Source: Alkaliphilus flagellatus
GTDB taxonomy: Bacteria; Bacillota; Clostridia; Peptostreptococcales; Natronincolaceae
NCBI RefSeq assembly: GCF_018919215.1
Contig: NZ_JAHLQK010000003.1
Location: forward strand, 372,001-436,000
Direction of reading: 5' to 3'
Length of the DNA stretch: 64,000 nt
Numbering within the stretch: the stretch's first letter is position 1; the number at the start of each line of letters is the position of its first letter. This document shows positions 17,079 through 26,345 of the stretch, piece after piece. A program made the position numbers and the translations under genes. A model generated the notes under the pieces. It was given only the letters and a program-made list of their open reading frames with translations, was not told where the DNA came from and did no database searches.

Positions 17079-18121
17079 AAAGAAGATTTAAATTAGTTAT
17101 TGCCTTCCTAGTTGTTTCTATGATGGCGGCTCTAGTAGTGGGTTGTTCTTCTAGTTCGAAGGAAACTTTAACTGTTTACAACTGGGGAGATTATATAGAT
17201 GAGTCTGTATTGAAAGAATTTGAAAAAGAGTTTGGAGTAAGGGTAATATACGATACATTCTCTACTAACGAAGATATGTATGTAAAGCTTAAAGCTGGTG
17301 GAACTAGCTACGATGTAGCAATTCCATCGGACTATATGATAGAACGTATGATAAAGGAAGATATGCTAGAAAAAGTAGATATGACTAAAATTGATAACTA
17401 TAAATATATTGATGATAAATTTAAAAACTTAGATTTTGATCCTAATAATGAATATTCAGTTCCATATATGTGGGGAACTGTAGGTGTACTTTACAATGAA
17501 GAAATTGTAAAAGAACCTGTAGATAGCTGGGATATATTATGGAATGAAAAATACAAAGGGCAAATTTTAATGATGGATAGCCAGAGAGATTCTATTGGAA
17601 TTACCCTTAAAAAATTAGGTTTTCCTCTTAACTCCAGAGATACTAAGGAACTAGAATTAGCAAAGGAAGAGCTAATTAAGCAAAAACCACTAGTTATGGC
17701 CTATGTTGTGGATGAAGGAAAGGACATGATGATTGGTGGAGAGGCAGCACTTGCTGTAGCTTGGTCTGGAGATGCAGTATTTATGATGGAACAAAATGAA
17801 GATTTAAGATATGTTGTGCCAAAGGAAGGCAGTAATCTATGGTTTGATAATATGGTTATTCCTAAAGGTACAAAAAACAAGGAGTTAGCAGAAAAGTTTA
17901 TTAATTTTATGACAAGACCAGAAATAAGCTTAAAAAATGTTGAGTATATTGGTTATTCAACACCTAACACAGGAACTGTAGAGCTTTTAGATGAAGAAGT
18001 TGCAAATGATGAAGTTGCTTATCCTTCTGATGAAGTTATAGAAAACTGTGAAATATTTTTAGATCCAAGTGACTTTTTAAAGGAATATGATCGTATTTGG
18101 ACAGAGATTAAGGCATATTAA
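17075..18121 (+). CDS. potD: Spermidine/putrescine-binding lipoprotein PotD
   Basis: 348 residues. The lipoprotein signal ends VVGC with the lipidated C24, then the mature family 1 solute-binding fold begins TVYNWGDYIDESVLKEFEKE, the canonical PotD/PotF N-terminus. Acidic and aromatic residues typical of polyamine binding occur (for example YDVAIPSDYMIERM and AWSGDA). GTG start overlapping potC by 4 nt with AAAGGAGG upstream. It captures polyamine outside the membrane and delivers it to PotBC. Spermidine versus putrescine preference cannot be read. Confidence 0.9.
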   Translation: MKRRFKLVIAFLVVSMMAALVVGCSSSSKETLTVYNWGDYIDESVLKEFEKEFGVRVIYDTFSTNEDMYVKLKAGGTSYDVAIPSDYMIERMIKEDMLEKVDMTKIDNYKYIDDKFKNLDFDPNNEYSVPYMWGTVGVLYNEEIVKEPVDSWDILWNEKYKGQILMMDSQRDSIGITLKKLGFPLNSRDTKELELAKEELIKQKPLVMAYVVDEGKDMMIGGEAALAVAWSGDAVFMMEQNEDLRYVVPKEGSNLWFDNMVIPKGTKNKELAEKFINFMTRPEISLKNVEYIGYSTPNTGTVELLDEEVANDEVAYPSDEVIENCEIFLDPSDFLKEYDRIWTEIKAY

Positions 18122-18128
18122 TTTAATT

Positions 18129-18164
18129 AAAACCTTTAAAGAATAAATTCTTTAAAGGTTTTTT
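18129..18164 (+). terminator. Rho-independent terminator of potABCD
   Basis: Stem of about 15-16 bp (18129-18144 with 18147-18162, closing loop in practice TAAA) followed by T residues. Confidence 0.85.
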
Positions 18165-18296
18165 GTTGTATAATAAAGTATAAAGCTTTTAATTATTAGG
18201 ATTTTTTATTTAATTTATAAAAATGTAGAGGAAAAGGAACATTAATTGTAGAACTATATGTTATAATCTGCTGAATACTACTTAGGAGGAATTTCT

Positions 18297-19199
18297 ATGT
18301 CAGATGTTACATTTATTTTGTGGCTACAACAGTTTTCTAATGAATTGTTAGATAAGTTTTTTGTATTGACTACAATGATGGGAAATCCAGAATACTATAT
18401 GATAATTATACCTTTTCTATATTGGTGTGTTAATAAGAAACAGGCTTTTCGATTTACAATGTTTTTCCTAATTAGCTCTTATACTAATTCGGTTATTAAA
18501 GGGTCAACAGGTAGATCAAGACCACCAGCAGATCAGGTTAGAATACTATATGGAGAGTCAACTGGTGGATCAACATCCTTTCCTAGTGGACATGCTCAAG
18601 GAACAGCGGCATTATGGCTATATGCCTCCTATTATTTTAAAAAAGCCTGGCTTACAATTCTTGCTATTATTATAATCGCTTTAGTATCTTTATCTAGACT
18701 ATATTTAGGACTGCATTATCCTATAGACATAATAGTAGGTATAGCATTAGCTGCAATCATTCTTGTAATATATAACCTTCTATATGAGCCTATAGCTAAT
18801 ATTATAGGAAGTCTTCCATTTGTGCTTAGACTTATTATACCTTTTTTATTGATTCCAATATTATTGATGTTACCAGGACATGATAAGGGCATGGTTGTAG
18901 GTTTTTCTATAGGGCTTCTTTCTGGATATCAGTTACAAGAGAGATATTTATACTTTGATGAAAGTGGTTCCATTATAGAGCAAGTAATTAAGTTTATTCT
19001 TGGGATTGCAGGGCTATTTGGATTAAAAACAGGGCTAAAGATGTTATTCGCATCATCGGATATTATTCAAATATCTCCTTTAATAGCAGATGTTATTAGG
19101 TATACGGCCGTTGGTCTATGGGCAACCTATGGGGCACCTTGGGTTTTTGTTAAGCTAAGACTTTCTAAAAAAAATAGAAGATGGAAATATATATTTTAG
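18297..19199 (+). CDS. PAP2-family membrane phosphatase
   Basis: 300 residues, about seven membrane segments. The three phosphatase motifs are present: KGSTGRSRP, PSGH in SFPSGHAQG, and SRLYLGLHYPIDI with the nucleophilic His. Such enzymes dephosphorylate phosphatidic acid, undecaprenyl diphosphate or similar lipids on the outer face of the membrane. The extra hydrophobic C-terminal region of about 120 residues is longer than in the minimal BcrC-type enzymes and is common in clostridial homologues. ATG with GGAGG upstream. Substrate not determined. Confidence 0.85.
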   Translation: MSDVTFILWLQQFSNELLDKFFVLTTMMGNPEYYMIIIPFLYWCVNKKQAFRFTMFFLISSYTNSVIKGSTGRSRPPADQVRILYGESTGGSTSFPSGHAQGTAALWLYASYYFKKAWLTILAIIIIALVSLSRLYLGLHYPIDIIVGIALAAIILVIYNLLYEPIANIIGSLPFVLRLIIPFLLIPILLMLPGHDKGMVVGFSIGLLSGYQLQERYLYFDESGSIIEQVIKFILGIAGLFGLKTGLKMLFASSDIIQISPLIADVIRYTAVGLWATYGAPWVFVKLRLSKKNRRWKYIF

Positions 19200-19253
19200 T
19201 TATAATTATATAGATTATAAGAGTTTTAATATAAGGTTATAAGGAGATGGCAG

Positions 19254-19766
19254 ATGGTTAATTTAAAAGGTATCGAGAAAATGAATGAAAAACAAAGATT
19301 AAATTATTTATTAATGCTATTAGAGGGGCAGTTAGATTCTGAAAAGGATGCACTAGCTAATATATCGAATGCTTCTGCCCTTATATATGCCATAATAGAT
19401 GGATTAAACTGGGCTGGATTTTACTTTATGAAGGATGGGGAGCTAGTATTAGGACCTTTTCAAGGATTACCAGCTTGCAATAGAATAAAGTTAAATAGTG
19501 GAGTATGTGGATCTGCTGCAACTACTAGAAAAACTCAGCTAGTACCAAATGTCCACGAGTTTCCAGGGCATATTCCATGCGATAGTGCTTCAAATTCGGA
19601 GTTAGTTATTCCTATTATTAAGGATGATATTGTATATGGCGTTTTAGACTTAGATAGTCCAGAACTAAATAGATTTACGGAATTAGAAGCAAATTATTTT
19701 GAAAAGTTTGTTGAAAAACTTAATAAATACATTGACTGGAAGGAGCTTACATATGGAATTAAATAG
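19254..19766 (+). CDS. msrC: Free methionine-(R)-sulfoxide reductase, GAF domain
   Basis: 170 residues, a single GAF domain. Three cysteines at C75 (GLPAC), C85 (GVCGSA) and C109 (HIPCD) have the 10- and 24-residue spacings of the E. coli enzyme, and VHEFPGH and SELVIP are family motifs. It repairs free methionine-R-sulfoxide with thioredoxin as reductant in the cytoplasm. Start at 19254 has AAGGAGATG ahead; a second ATG at residue 10 lacks a site of its own. The gene overlaps fabZ by 14 nt, so the two are probably cotranslated. Confidence 0.9.
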   Translation: MVNLKGIEKMNEKQRLNYLLMLLEGQLDSEKDALANISNASALIYAIIDGLNWAGFYFMKDGELVLGPFQGLPACNRIKLNSGVCGSAATTRKTQLVPNVHEFPGHIPCDSASNSELVIPIIKDDIVYGVLDLDSPELNRFTELEANYFEKFVEKLNKYIDWKELTYGIK

Positions 19767-20187
19767 TGTTGAAATACAAAATCTTATTCCACATAGATAT
19801 CCTTTTTTATTAGTAGATAAGATTATCGAAATGGAGCCAGGAAAAAGTGCAGTAGGTATTAAAAATGTGAGTATAAATGAGCCGTTTTTTCAGGGCCATT
19901 TTCCGGGTCAGCCTATTATGCCAGGGGTTTTAATTGTAGAAGCCATGGCACAGGTAGCAGCAGTTACGTGTATGGGATCAGAAGAAAATAAAGGGAAACT
20001 AGGTGTTTTTACTGGAATAGATAATTGTAAATTTAGAAGGCAGGTAGTACCAGGGGATACAATTCGTATAGAAATTGAAATGACAGCTTTTAGGAGAGGT
20101 ATTGGCAAGGCAGAGGCAAAAGCTTATGTAGAAGATCAATTAGCTTGTTCTGCAAATTTAACATTTGCATTAATTGATAGGAACTAG
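19753..20187 (+). CDS. fabZ: (3R)-hydroxyacyl-ACP dehydratase FabZ
   Basis: 144 residues, a hot-dog fold. Catalytic H49 (GHFPG) and E63 (IVEAMAQ) fall at the exact positions of the Pseudomonas FabZ. It dehydrates 3-hydroxyacyl-ACP in fatty acid elongation. The ATG at 19753 has AAGGAGC upstream; longer in-frame starts lie within msrC. Isolated from the rest of the fab genes here, which is unusual but seen in Clostridia. Confidence 0.92.
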   Translation: MELNSVEIQNLIPHRYPFLLVDKIIEMEPGKSAVGIKNVSINEPFFQGHFPGQPIMPGVLIVEAMAQVAAVTCMGSEENKGKLGVFTGIDNCKFRRQVVPGDTIRIEIEMTAFRRGIGKAEAKAYVEDQLACSANLTFALIDRN

Positions 20188-20286
20188 ATTCTATTTTAAA
20201 GAGGATTTTGAACATAATTGTCGAACAAATATATATTGTAAACATACAATATTGATATTCTAATTTAATGGGATGGAGAGACAGCC

Positions 20287-21801
20287 ATGGAACGCCTTCA
20301 TAAAAGAGCATTGCTTGTTTTAGCGTTGGTATTATTAGGTGTAATAGTTAATTACTTAAGTATTCCCTTGCTTATTAAATCGGATTATGTTTTTGATAAA
20401 GCCCTTATACTTACAATTATTTATATAGCTGGTATTCTTTGTGGAGCAATTGCCATTAAAATTATCAATAATTATATTTCAGATGAAGATACTAAGGAAA
20501 GTATAGTATGCAATCATTATATGGAACAATTCAGCTTGCAAAATATGCTAACTAACCTTCCTAATAGAATAGCCTTAGAAAAAAGATTCGAATTAATATT
20601 AGAACAAACATGCGATAAAAACTTTAAAATTCTATTTATAGACGTTGACGGATTTAAAATTGTAAATGATACTTTAGGGCATGCAGTAGGCGATGAAGTA
20701 TTAAAAAAAATTGCTAATAGGCTTAGAGAAATAATAGATGGACAAGGTGAACTATTCCATATTAGAGGGGATGAATTTGTTTTATTACTAAGTAAAAATG
20801 AATCGATAGAAGATATTTGCCATATGGCTAAAAGAATTATTAAATCTATGGCGATTCCTTTTGTTTTTAAAGAAAGAGAACTCCATCTAACTGTTAGTAT
20901 CGGAATAGCTACCTACCCATGGGACGGATACAATGTTAATCTATTGCTACAAAGTGCTCATTTAGCAGTGCAAAGAGCTAAGGAAAGTGGAAAAAATAAT
21001 TTTAAAGTATATGATCACAGTATGAACCTTAAAATGAATAAAAAATTGGATCTTATAAACAATCTACATAGAGCTGTGGAAAAAGAGGAATTTGTACTAT
21101 ATTATCAGCCACAAGTCAATAGCTTAACTGGTGAGGTTGTGGGACTAGAAGCGTTAATACGCTGGGAAAGTCCAGAAATGGGCATTATATCTCCCGCTGA
21201 ATTTATCCCATTAGCAGAGGAAACGGGATTAATTATTGCCATAGGTGATTGGGTACTAAAAGCCGCTTGTACTCAAAATAAAGCTTGGCAAAACCTAGGT
21301 TATGCCTCTTTGCCTGTTTCTGTTAATATTTCAGCTCTACAGTTTCAAGAATCTTCTTTTGTAGATAAAGTGGTAAAAGTATTAAAGGATACTGAACTTG
21401 ACCCTAGATGGCTACACTTAGAAATTACAGAAAGTATTGCTATTAAAGATACTGAATTAACTATAGATATATTGAATAGATTAAAGGATATAGGATTAAA
21501 AATAGCTTTAGATGATTTCGGTACAGGATTTTCATCACTAGGATACTTGAAGAAGTTTAAGATAAATGTTTTAAAGATAGATTCTTCATTTATACGAGAT
21601 ATAGGAGAAGAAGATGCTACAATTACTAAAACCATTATAGTATTAGGCAAGAGTCTAAACATGGAAGTTATTGCAGAAGGGGTAGAGACTAAGGAACAGT
21701 TTAATTATTTAAAGGAAGTAGGCTGCGATAAAGTACAGGGATATTTATTTAGTCGCCCAGTACCACCAGCTGAAATTGAAAAAATGTTATATATAGCATA
21801 G
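20287..21801 (+). CDS. Membrane GGDEF-EAL protein with variant RGDEF motif
   Basis: 504 residues. Two membrane segments (about 7-27 and 39-62), a GGDEF domain (about 85-245) and an EAL domain (about 255-504). The GGDEF motif reads RGDEF at 160-164; the metal-binding FIDVDGFK and NDTLGHAVGD motifs are kept. The EAL domain looks catalytic: EAL at 288-290, metal-site EITES, DDFGTGFSS and EGVET are all present. It therefore most likely degrades c-di-GMP, with the variant GGDEF domain either weakly active or regulatory (GTP sensing). No large sensor domain is present. ATG at 20287 after GGAGAGA. The substrate is a motility signal, fitting the flagellar genes nearby, though not in the same operon. 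Confidence 0.85.
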   Translation: MERLHKRALLVLALVLLGVIVNYLSIPLLIKSDYVFDKALILTIIYIAGILCGAIAIKIINNYISDEDTKESIVCNHYMEQFSLQNMLTNLPNRIALEKRFELILEQTCDKNFKILFIDVDGFKIVNDTLGHAVGDEVLKKIANRLREIIDGQGELFHIRGDEFVLLLSKNESIEDICHMAKRIIKSMAIPFVFKERELHLTVSIGIATYPWDGYNVNLLLQSAHLAVQRAKESGKNNFKVYDHSMNLKMNKKLDLINNLHRAVEKEEFVLYYQPQVNSLTGEVVGLEALIRWESPEMGIISPAEFIPLAEETGLIIAIGDWVLKAACTQNKAWQNLGYASLPVSVNISALQFQESSFVDKVVKVLKDTELDPRWLHLEITESIAIKDTELTIDILNRLKDIGLKIALDDFGTGFSSLGYLKKFKINVLKIDSSFIRDIGEEDATITKTIIVLGKSLNMEVIAEGVETKEQFNYLKEVGCDKVQGYLFSRPVPPAEIEKMLYIA

Positions 21802-21864
21802 GAAATAGAAAATATGGTATATAATATATGATGAAGTAAAATCATTGTAAAGGAGAGTTTGAAC

Positions 21865-22290
21865 ATGACAAATCATAATCACGAGCATGAATGCTGCGGA
21901 GGTAATCACGATAACCATGAATGCTGCGGAGGCAATCATGATAATCATGAGTGTTGTGGAGGAAATCACGACCAGGACCATAACCATGGAGGATGCGGTT
22001 GCCAAGACCACGATCACCAAGAGTATCAAATGATACAGCTTAGCTTAGAGGATGGTAAAGAAGTTAGTGCTGCTGTTTTAGAAGTATTTGAATTAGATGG
22101 TAAAGAATATATTGCACTTCTACCAGTTGAAGAAGAGAATGTATTATTATATGAATTTAAAGAAAATGAAGAAGGTGTTGAGTTAATCAATATCGAATCT
22201 GATGAAGAATTCGATGCAGTATCCCAAGCCTTTTTAGAGCTAGTAGCCTTTGACGAAGAAGATGAAGAGGAATACGAGAACGAGGAATAG
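21865..22290 (+). CDS. DUF1292-type protein with His/Cys-rich repeats
   Basis: 141 residues from the ATG at 21865 (AAAGGAGAG upstream). Residues 1-50 consist of three repeats of the 10-residue unit HECCGGNHDN and a tail rich in His, Cys and Asp. The rest (about 52-140) is an acidic domain of the DUF1292 type with the typical LEDGKEV, FELDGKEYIALLPVEE and YEF stretches. The repeat region looks like a metal-binding tail (Ni, Zn, Cu or Co), while DUF1292 has no defined function. No signal peptide, so cytoplasmic. A terminator follows. Metal binding is inferred from composition only. Confidence 0.75.
   Translation: MTNHNHEHECCGGNHDNHECCGGNHDNHECCGGNHDQDHNHGGCGCQDHDHQEYQMIQLSLEDGKEVSAAVLEVFELDGKEYIALLPVEEENVLLYEFKENEEGVELINIESDEEFDAVSQAFLELVAFDEEDEEEYENEE
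21886..21975 (+). repeat. Three tandem 30-bp coding repeats
   Basis: Units 21886-21915, 21916-21945 and 21946-21975 each encode HECCGGNHD plus one residue. The first two are nearly identical; the third has several mostly synonymous changes. In-frame copy number could vary by slippage. Confidence 0.9.
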
Positions 22291-22295
22291 TATGT

Positions 22296-22325
22296 AAGGA
22301 AGGGTTTATAACCCTTCCTTTGCTT
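22296..22325 (+). terminator. Terminator after the His/Cys-rich gene
   Basis: 11-bp perfect stem (22296-22306 with 22310-22320), TAT loop, modest T content after it. Confidence 0.75.
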
Positions 22326-22346
22326 ATAGTATAAGGAGGTGTAATT

Positions 22347-23033
22347 ATGAGAGTACTTATTATAGATGATGAAAAGCTTTTAGTAAAGGGGCTAAGGAAG
22401 AGTCTAGAGCAAGAAGGTTTTCAGGTATCTGTTGCATATGATGGGCAGGAAGGGCTAGAAGTATTTAAAGAAGGAGAGTACAATTTTGTTATTTTAGATT
22501 TAATGCTACCTAGGCTTGATGGTATTTCCGTTTGTAGAAATATAAGACAATATTCTGATGTTCCCATAATTATGCTAACTGCTAAGGATGGAGATATAGA
22601 CAAGATATTGGGGCTAGAACTAGGTGCTGATGATTATATGACTAAGCCCTTCAATACTAGAGAATTAATTGCACGAATTAGAGCAATTACTAGGAGACTA
22701 GAAAAAATTGAAAAAGGTCATGAAATTAAAAATAATATTTACGAATCTGGAAATTTGAAGGTAGATGTAGAGTCTAGGGTAGTATATAAAAGTGGTGTTG
22801 AAGTAGAATTAACCCCAAAAGAGTTTGATATATTAGAGTTATTAATTAGGAGAAAGGGTAGGGTTTTTTCAAGGGAAAAAATCTTTGAGCTAATTTGGAA
22901 TGAACCCTGTTTAGATACACGTACTATCGATGTACATGTTAAAAATTTAAGAGAAAAACTTAAGGAGCCCGATTCAGAAAGAACTGTAATAGAAACAAAA
23001 TGGGGAGTAGGATATTACTTTAGAAGGGACTGA
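22347..23033 (+). CDS. OmpR-family response regulator
   Basis: 228 residues: receiver domain (1-118) with phospho-acceptor D51 in VILDLMLP, acidic pair D7-D8, Thr in MLTAKD and Lys in MTKPF; and a winged-helix output domain (about 130-227) with the VELTPKEFDILELL motif. ATG after AAGGAGG. Five nt before the sensor kinase gene, so one transcript. The pair PhoP/PhoR-like; regulated genes unknown. The next gene (GerMN lipoprotein) is a candidate target. Confidence 0.9.
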   Translation: MRVLIIDDEKLLVKGLRKSLEQEGFQVSVAYDGQEGLEVFKEGEYNFVILDLMLPRLDGISVCRNIRQYSDVPIIMLTAKDGDIDKILGLELGADDYMTKPFNTRELIARIRAITRRLEKIEKGHEIKNNIYESGNLKVDVESRVVYKSGVEVELTPKEFDILELLIRRKGRVFSREKIFELIWNEPCLDTRTIDVHVKNLREKLKEPDSERTVIETKWGVGYYFRRD

Positions 23034-23038
23034 TATAA

Positions 23039-24448
23039 ATGTTCTCATCTATTAGGCAGAAAATTATTTCTATATATGGTTTTCTAATACTTATTCCTTT
23101 AATTATTATAAATTACATGGCTATTGAAAATATTAGGCAGTCAACATTTCAAGAAATAGAAGTCAATTCTCTTAAAACTGCTAATATTATAAGTAGCATT
23201 AGTCGAGATAATATGAATAATTTAGTAAGCTTAAAGAGAATAGTAAAGCAATACTCACCTACATTAGGTGGAAGAATTATTATATTAAATATGGACAAAA
23301 GGATATTGGTAGATAGTTTTCATATTTTAGAAAATGAAATTATTAATAATAATGAAATAAGAGGGGCCCTTAATTTAGAAGAAAAGATCGGATACTATAT
23401 TAAGGGAGGTACAAATATTTTGCAAGTTGCTGTCCCCATATCTACTTTGGTAGAAGGTAACCGTCAGGCAGTAGGAGCTGTGCTTGTTTCTGTAAATACA
23501 GATGATGCAATTGATCATGTTAGAGATTTTAGAATTAGATTAATAAGTATTTCCATAGTAGCAGCGGCTATAGGCATGATAATTGCAGCCCTAGCTAGTA
23601 ATGAAATATCTAAACCAATAGTTTTATTTTCTCAGGCTGCAAGGAAAATTGAGCAAGGGAATCTTGGAGAGACTGTAAATATTAGCGGAAGAGACGAAAT
23701 AGGAAGATTAGCGGAAAATTTCAACTTAATGAGTAGAGAACTTTATAGAATAGATAAGGGAAGAAATCAGTTTATAGGTGATGTGTCCCACGAGCTTAAA
23801 ACACCACTAGCATCTGTTAAGGCATTAATTGATTCTTTGCTATATGGTGAAGATAATATAGAAACCTACCGTGAATATCTAATAGATATAGATTCTGAAG
23901 TAGACAGACTTACTAATTTAGTTGAGAAACTATTAAATTTGAGTAAAATTAAAGAGAAGGGACTGAAAAAAGTTCCAGCTTCCTTAAATGAGTTAGTTGT
24001 GGATAGTATTAAGGTAGTTAGGCCTCTAATACAATCTGCTGACATATATATTAACACTAATGTACAAAACGACCCCACTGTACTATGTGATCCAGAAAGA
24101 ATAAAGGAAGTTTTAATTAATTTAATTGATAACGCTATAAAATATATTGACTCTTCTAAGTCGGAAAAGTATATTAATGTTAGTGGCAAAAAATATGATA
24201 GCTATTATTTGCTAAGTATTGAAGACAATGGTATAGGTATTAGTGAAAAGGACTTAGAATCTATTTTTGAAAAGTTTTATCGTGCAGATACTTCCCGTTC
24301 TCGCGATACTGGGGGAGCAGGTATTGGGCTGTCTATAGTAGATAATATTTTAAAGGGTCATGAATGGAAAATTACAGTAGATAGCCAATTAGGAAATGGT
24401 ACAGTTTTTCAAATTAAAATTCCTAACAAATTTTTATTAGTTTCTTAA
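23039..24448 (+). CDS. Sensor histidine kinase
   Basis: 469 residues. Membrane helices at about 8-27 and 168-188 enclose an extracellular sensor of about 140 residues. HAMP follows, then the dimerisation domain with phospho-His H251 in DVSHELKTP, and an HATPase_c domain with N box NLIDNAIKY, G1 EDNGIGI and G2 GGAGIGLS. It should phosphorylate the neighbouring response regulator. The sensor region has no motif I recognise, so the stimulus is unknown. Confidence 0.9.
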   Translation: MFSSIRQKIISIYGFLILIPLIIINYMAIENIRQSTFQEIEVNSLKTANIISSISRDNMNNLVSLKRIVKQYSPTLGGRIIILNMDKRILVDSFHILENEIINNNEIRGALNLEEKIGYYIKGGTNILQVAVPISTLVEGNRQAVGAVLVSVNTDDAIDHVRDFRIRLISISIVAAAIGMIIAALASNEISKPIVLFSQAARKIEQGNLGETVNISGRDEIGRLAENFNLMSRELYRIDKGRNQFIGDVSHELKTPLASVKALIDSLLYGEDNIETYREYLIDIDSEVDRLTNLVEKLLNLSKIKEKGLKKVPASLNELVVDSIKVVRPLIQSADIYINTNVQNDPTVLCDPERIKEVLINLIDNAIKYIDSSKSEKYINVSGKKYDSYYLLSIEDNGIGISEKDLESIFEKFYRADTSRSRDTGGAGIGLSIVDNILKGHEWKITVDSQLGNGTVFQIKIPNKFLLVS

Positions 24449-24543
24449 TAATTTCTTTACAATTCTTAATACTGTCTTTAAAACCATATATTATAATGAA
24501 ACTAACAAAGAAAACACAATAAAAAAACTAGGAGATGACGAAT

Positions 24544-25107
24544 ATGAACATAAAAAAAATAACATTATTTTTATTGGCAGTAATTATGGTATTTACATTA
24601 GCTGCATGTAATACTAAGACACCAATAGAAGATGGAAATAATACTGGAAATGGTAATACTGTAGTGGATCCAGCACCAGAAGGTGAAACAGCAACAGTAA
24701 AGCTATACTTTGCTAATCAAGAGTATATTATGAATGGTGATGAGAGTCTAGACCATACTATAGAAGTAGACAGAGAAGTAAAAATAGGTGAAAAACCTAT
24801 AGAAGAAGTTATATTAGAAGAATTAAAAAAGAAACCTGAAGATGAGAAACTAACAACAGTATTAGAAAAAATTAAAGTATTAAGTGTAGAGACAGCAGAA
24901 AATATAGCTTATGTAAACTTATCTGGAGAAAATTTGAATGGAGGATCAATGGAGGAATCCCTAATACTACAACAGATAGTATTTTCTTTAACTGAACTTG
25001 AAGAAGTAGAGGGAGTACAGTTTTTAGTAGATGGAAGTAAAAGAGAAACATTAATGGGGCACATATTTATTGAAGAGCCATTGAAAAAATCAGACGTTGA
25101 AAATTAA
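24544..25107 (+). CDS. GerMN-domain lipoprotein
   Basis: 187 residues from the ATG at 24544 (TAGGAG 9 nt ahead; an ATG at 24535 touches the SD and is unlikely). Signal peptide with lipobox LAAC, a Gly/Asn linker, and a GerMN domain (about 55-180) with NGGSMEESLILQQIVFSLTEL typical of GerM. GerM-type domains act at the sporulation membrane and in germination; similar ones are found in vegetative envelope lipoproteins such as LpqB. Its place just after a two-component pair suggests envelope sensing or control, by inference. A perfect terminator follows. Confidence 0.82.
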   Translation: MNIKKITLFLLAVIMVFTLAACNTKTPIEDGNNTGNGNTVVDPAPEGETATVKLYFANQEYIMNGDESLDHTIEVDREVKIGEKPIEEVILEELKKKPEDEKLTTVLEKIKVLSVETAENIAYVNLSGENLNGGSMEESLILQQIVFSLTELEEVEGVQFLVDGSKRETLMGHIFIEEPLKKSDVEN

Positions 25108-25116
25108 CCAAAGTGT

Positions 25117-25154
25117 AAAGAGGACCTAAAAGTAACTACTTTTAGGTCTTTTTT
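25117..25154 (+). terminator. Rho-independent terminator of the GerMN gene
   Basis: 12-bp perfect stem core (25123-25134 with 25137-25148; loop in practice larger) followed by six T residues. Confidence 0.85.
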
Positions 25155-25229
25155 ATGAAAAAATTTATAATTTAAAAGGGATTTTTAGTACAATGGTAGA
25201 AATATATTGGGATAAAGGGGGAGAAATGT

Positions 25230-26345
25230 ATGCTTAAAAAGACAATATGTTTAATAATAGGTATTGTCCTAGTATTAAACTGTCAGCTTTCAGTTATTTA
25301 TAGTGCAGAAAATCCAAGCCATGAAGAGGTTGAACAAATAATTGAGGAAGTGGCAGAAAATAAAAATATACCCGCCGTTATATTAAAGGCTATAGCATGG
25401 AAGGAGAGTAATTATAGGCAGTTTGATAAAAATGGAGATCCTTTTATTAACTATGGCAATATAGGTATTATGCAGATTAATAAAGTGCATAAAAACCTAG
25501 ACCAAAATCTACTAAAAAATGATATTAAATATAATATTGAAGCAGGTGCAAATATATTGCTAGGTCGTTGGAATACTATGGGAGAAACAATACCTAATAG
25601 TGGTAATATGAATCCACAAATACTTGAAAATTGGTATTTTCCTTTATGGGCTTATAATGGGTGGGCATCTAAAAATAATCCTAATGTTAGTGGGGATAAG
25701 GCATATCAGGAAGAAATTTTTCAACTAATTAGGACACGCTATAATCAGCCGGTTACTTCTGTTGCCTCTGCTCTTTTACCACAAAAGGGGTTGCCGTCAG
25801 CAAGCCTTCATATTCAAACTCCAGAGCCTTATAACGATATGAGTATTGCCTTAAATAATAAGGAAAACTTAATTGTGGCCCAGTTAGATAAACCTATAGT
25901 AAGTCGTTCAGGTATTAAACGAGCTGTTTTTCAAGATATTGTGAATCATCCAAAAAAAGAATATATAGAAATACTCTATAAAAAGAATATAATTAGCGGT
26001 GTAGATAATAATACCTTCTGTCCAGATGATCCTATTACTCGAGAACAGGCGGCAAAGATAATTGTAGAGGCCATGGATTTAGAGTTAATATCTGAAAAGG
26101 TAGACGTAAAAGACTGGGAAAATGTATCTACTTGGGCTAAAAATTATATTTCGACTTTGTATTATAAAGATTTAATGTTAGGAGATAATGGTGTTATAAG
26201 ACCGCAAGATTTTTTAACTAAGGAAGAAACTCTATTAATTTTAAATAGAGTTTCTGAGGATGATATAAAATCTGACTTAAGTTCTAAGGACTTTATTACT
26301 CGGGGAGAAATTTCAGAATGGATTGTTAAAATTATTATCAACTAA
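25230..26345 (+). CDS. SLH-anchored lytic transglycosylase
   Basis: 371 residues. A signal peptide (1-26) precedes an SLT transglycosylase domain (about 32-160), with catalytic E59 in AWKESNY, GNIGIMQIN, and a YNGW motif. The C-terminal third has S-layer homology-type modules: one near 245-285 (TREQAAKII) and another near 290-335 (LTKEETLLILNRV), with a possible truncated third at the end. It should cleave peptidoglycan outside the cell and be held by secondary wall polymer through SLH. Its 3' end overlaps the convergent yyaC by 33 nt, with no terminator between. Confidence 0.85.
   Translation: MLKKTICLIIGIVLVLNCQLSVIYSAENPSHEEVEQIIEEVAENKNIPAVILKAIAWKESNYRQFDKNGDPFINYGNIGIMQINKVHKNLDQNLLKNDIKYNIEAGANILLGRWNTMGETIPNSGNMNPQILENWYFPLWAYNGWASKNNPNVSGDKAYQEEIFQLIRTRYNQPVTSVASALLPQKGLPSASLHIQTPEPYNDMSIALNNKENLIVAQLDKPIVSRSGIKRAVFQDIVNHPKKEYIEILYKKNIISGVDNNTFCPDDPITREQAAKIIVEAMDLELISEKVDVKDWENVSTWAKNYISTLYYKDLMLGDNGVIRPQDFLTKEETLLILNRVSEDDIKSDLSSKDFITRGEISEWIVKIIIN

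Noticed and set aside
21886-21975. CRISPR-like repeat
   Set aside because: Tandem, no spacers, in frame in a protein-coding gene.
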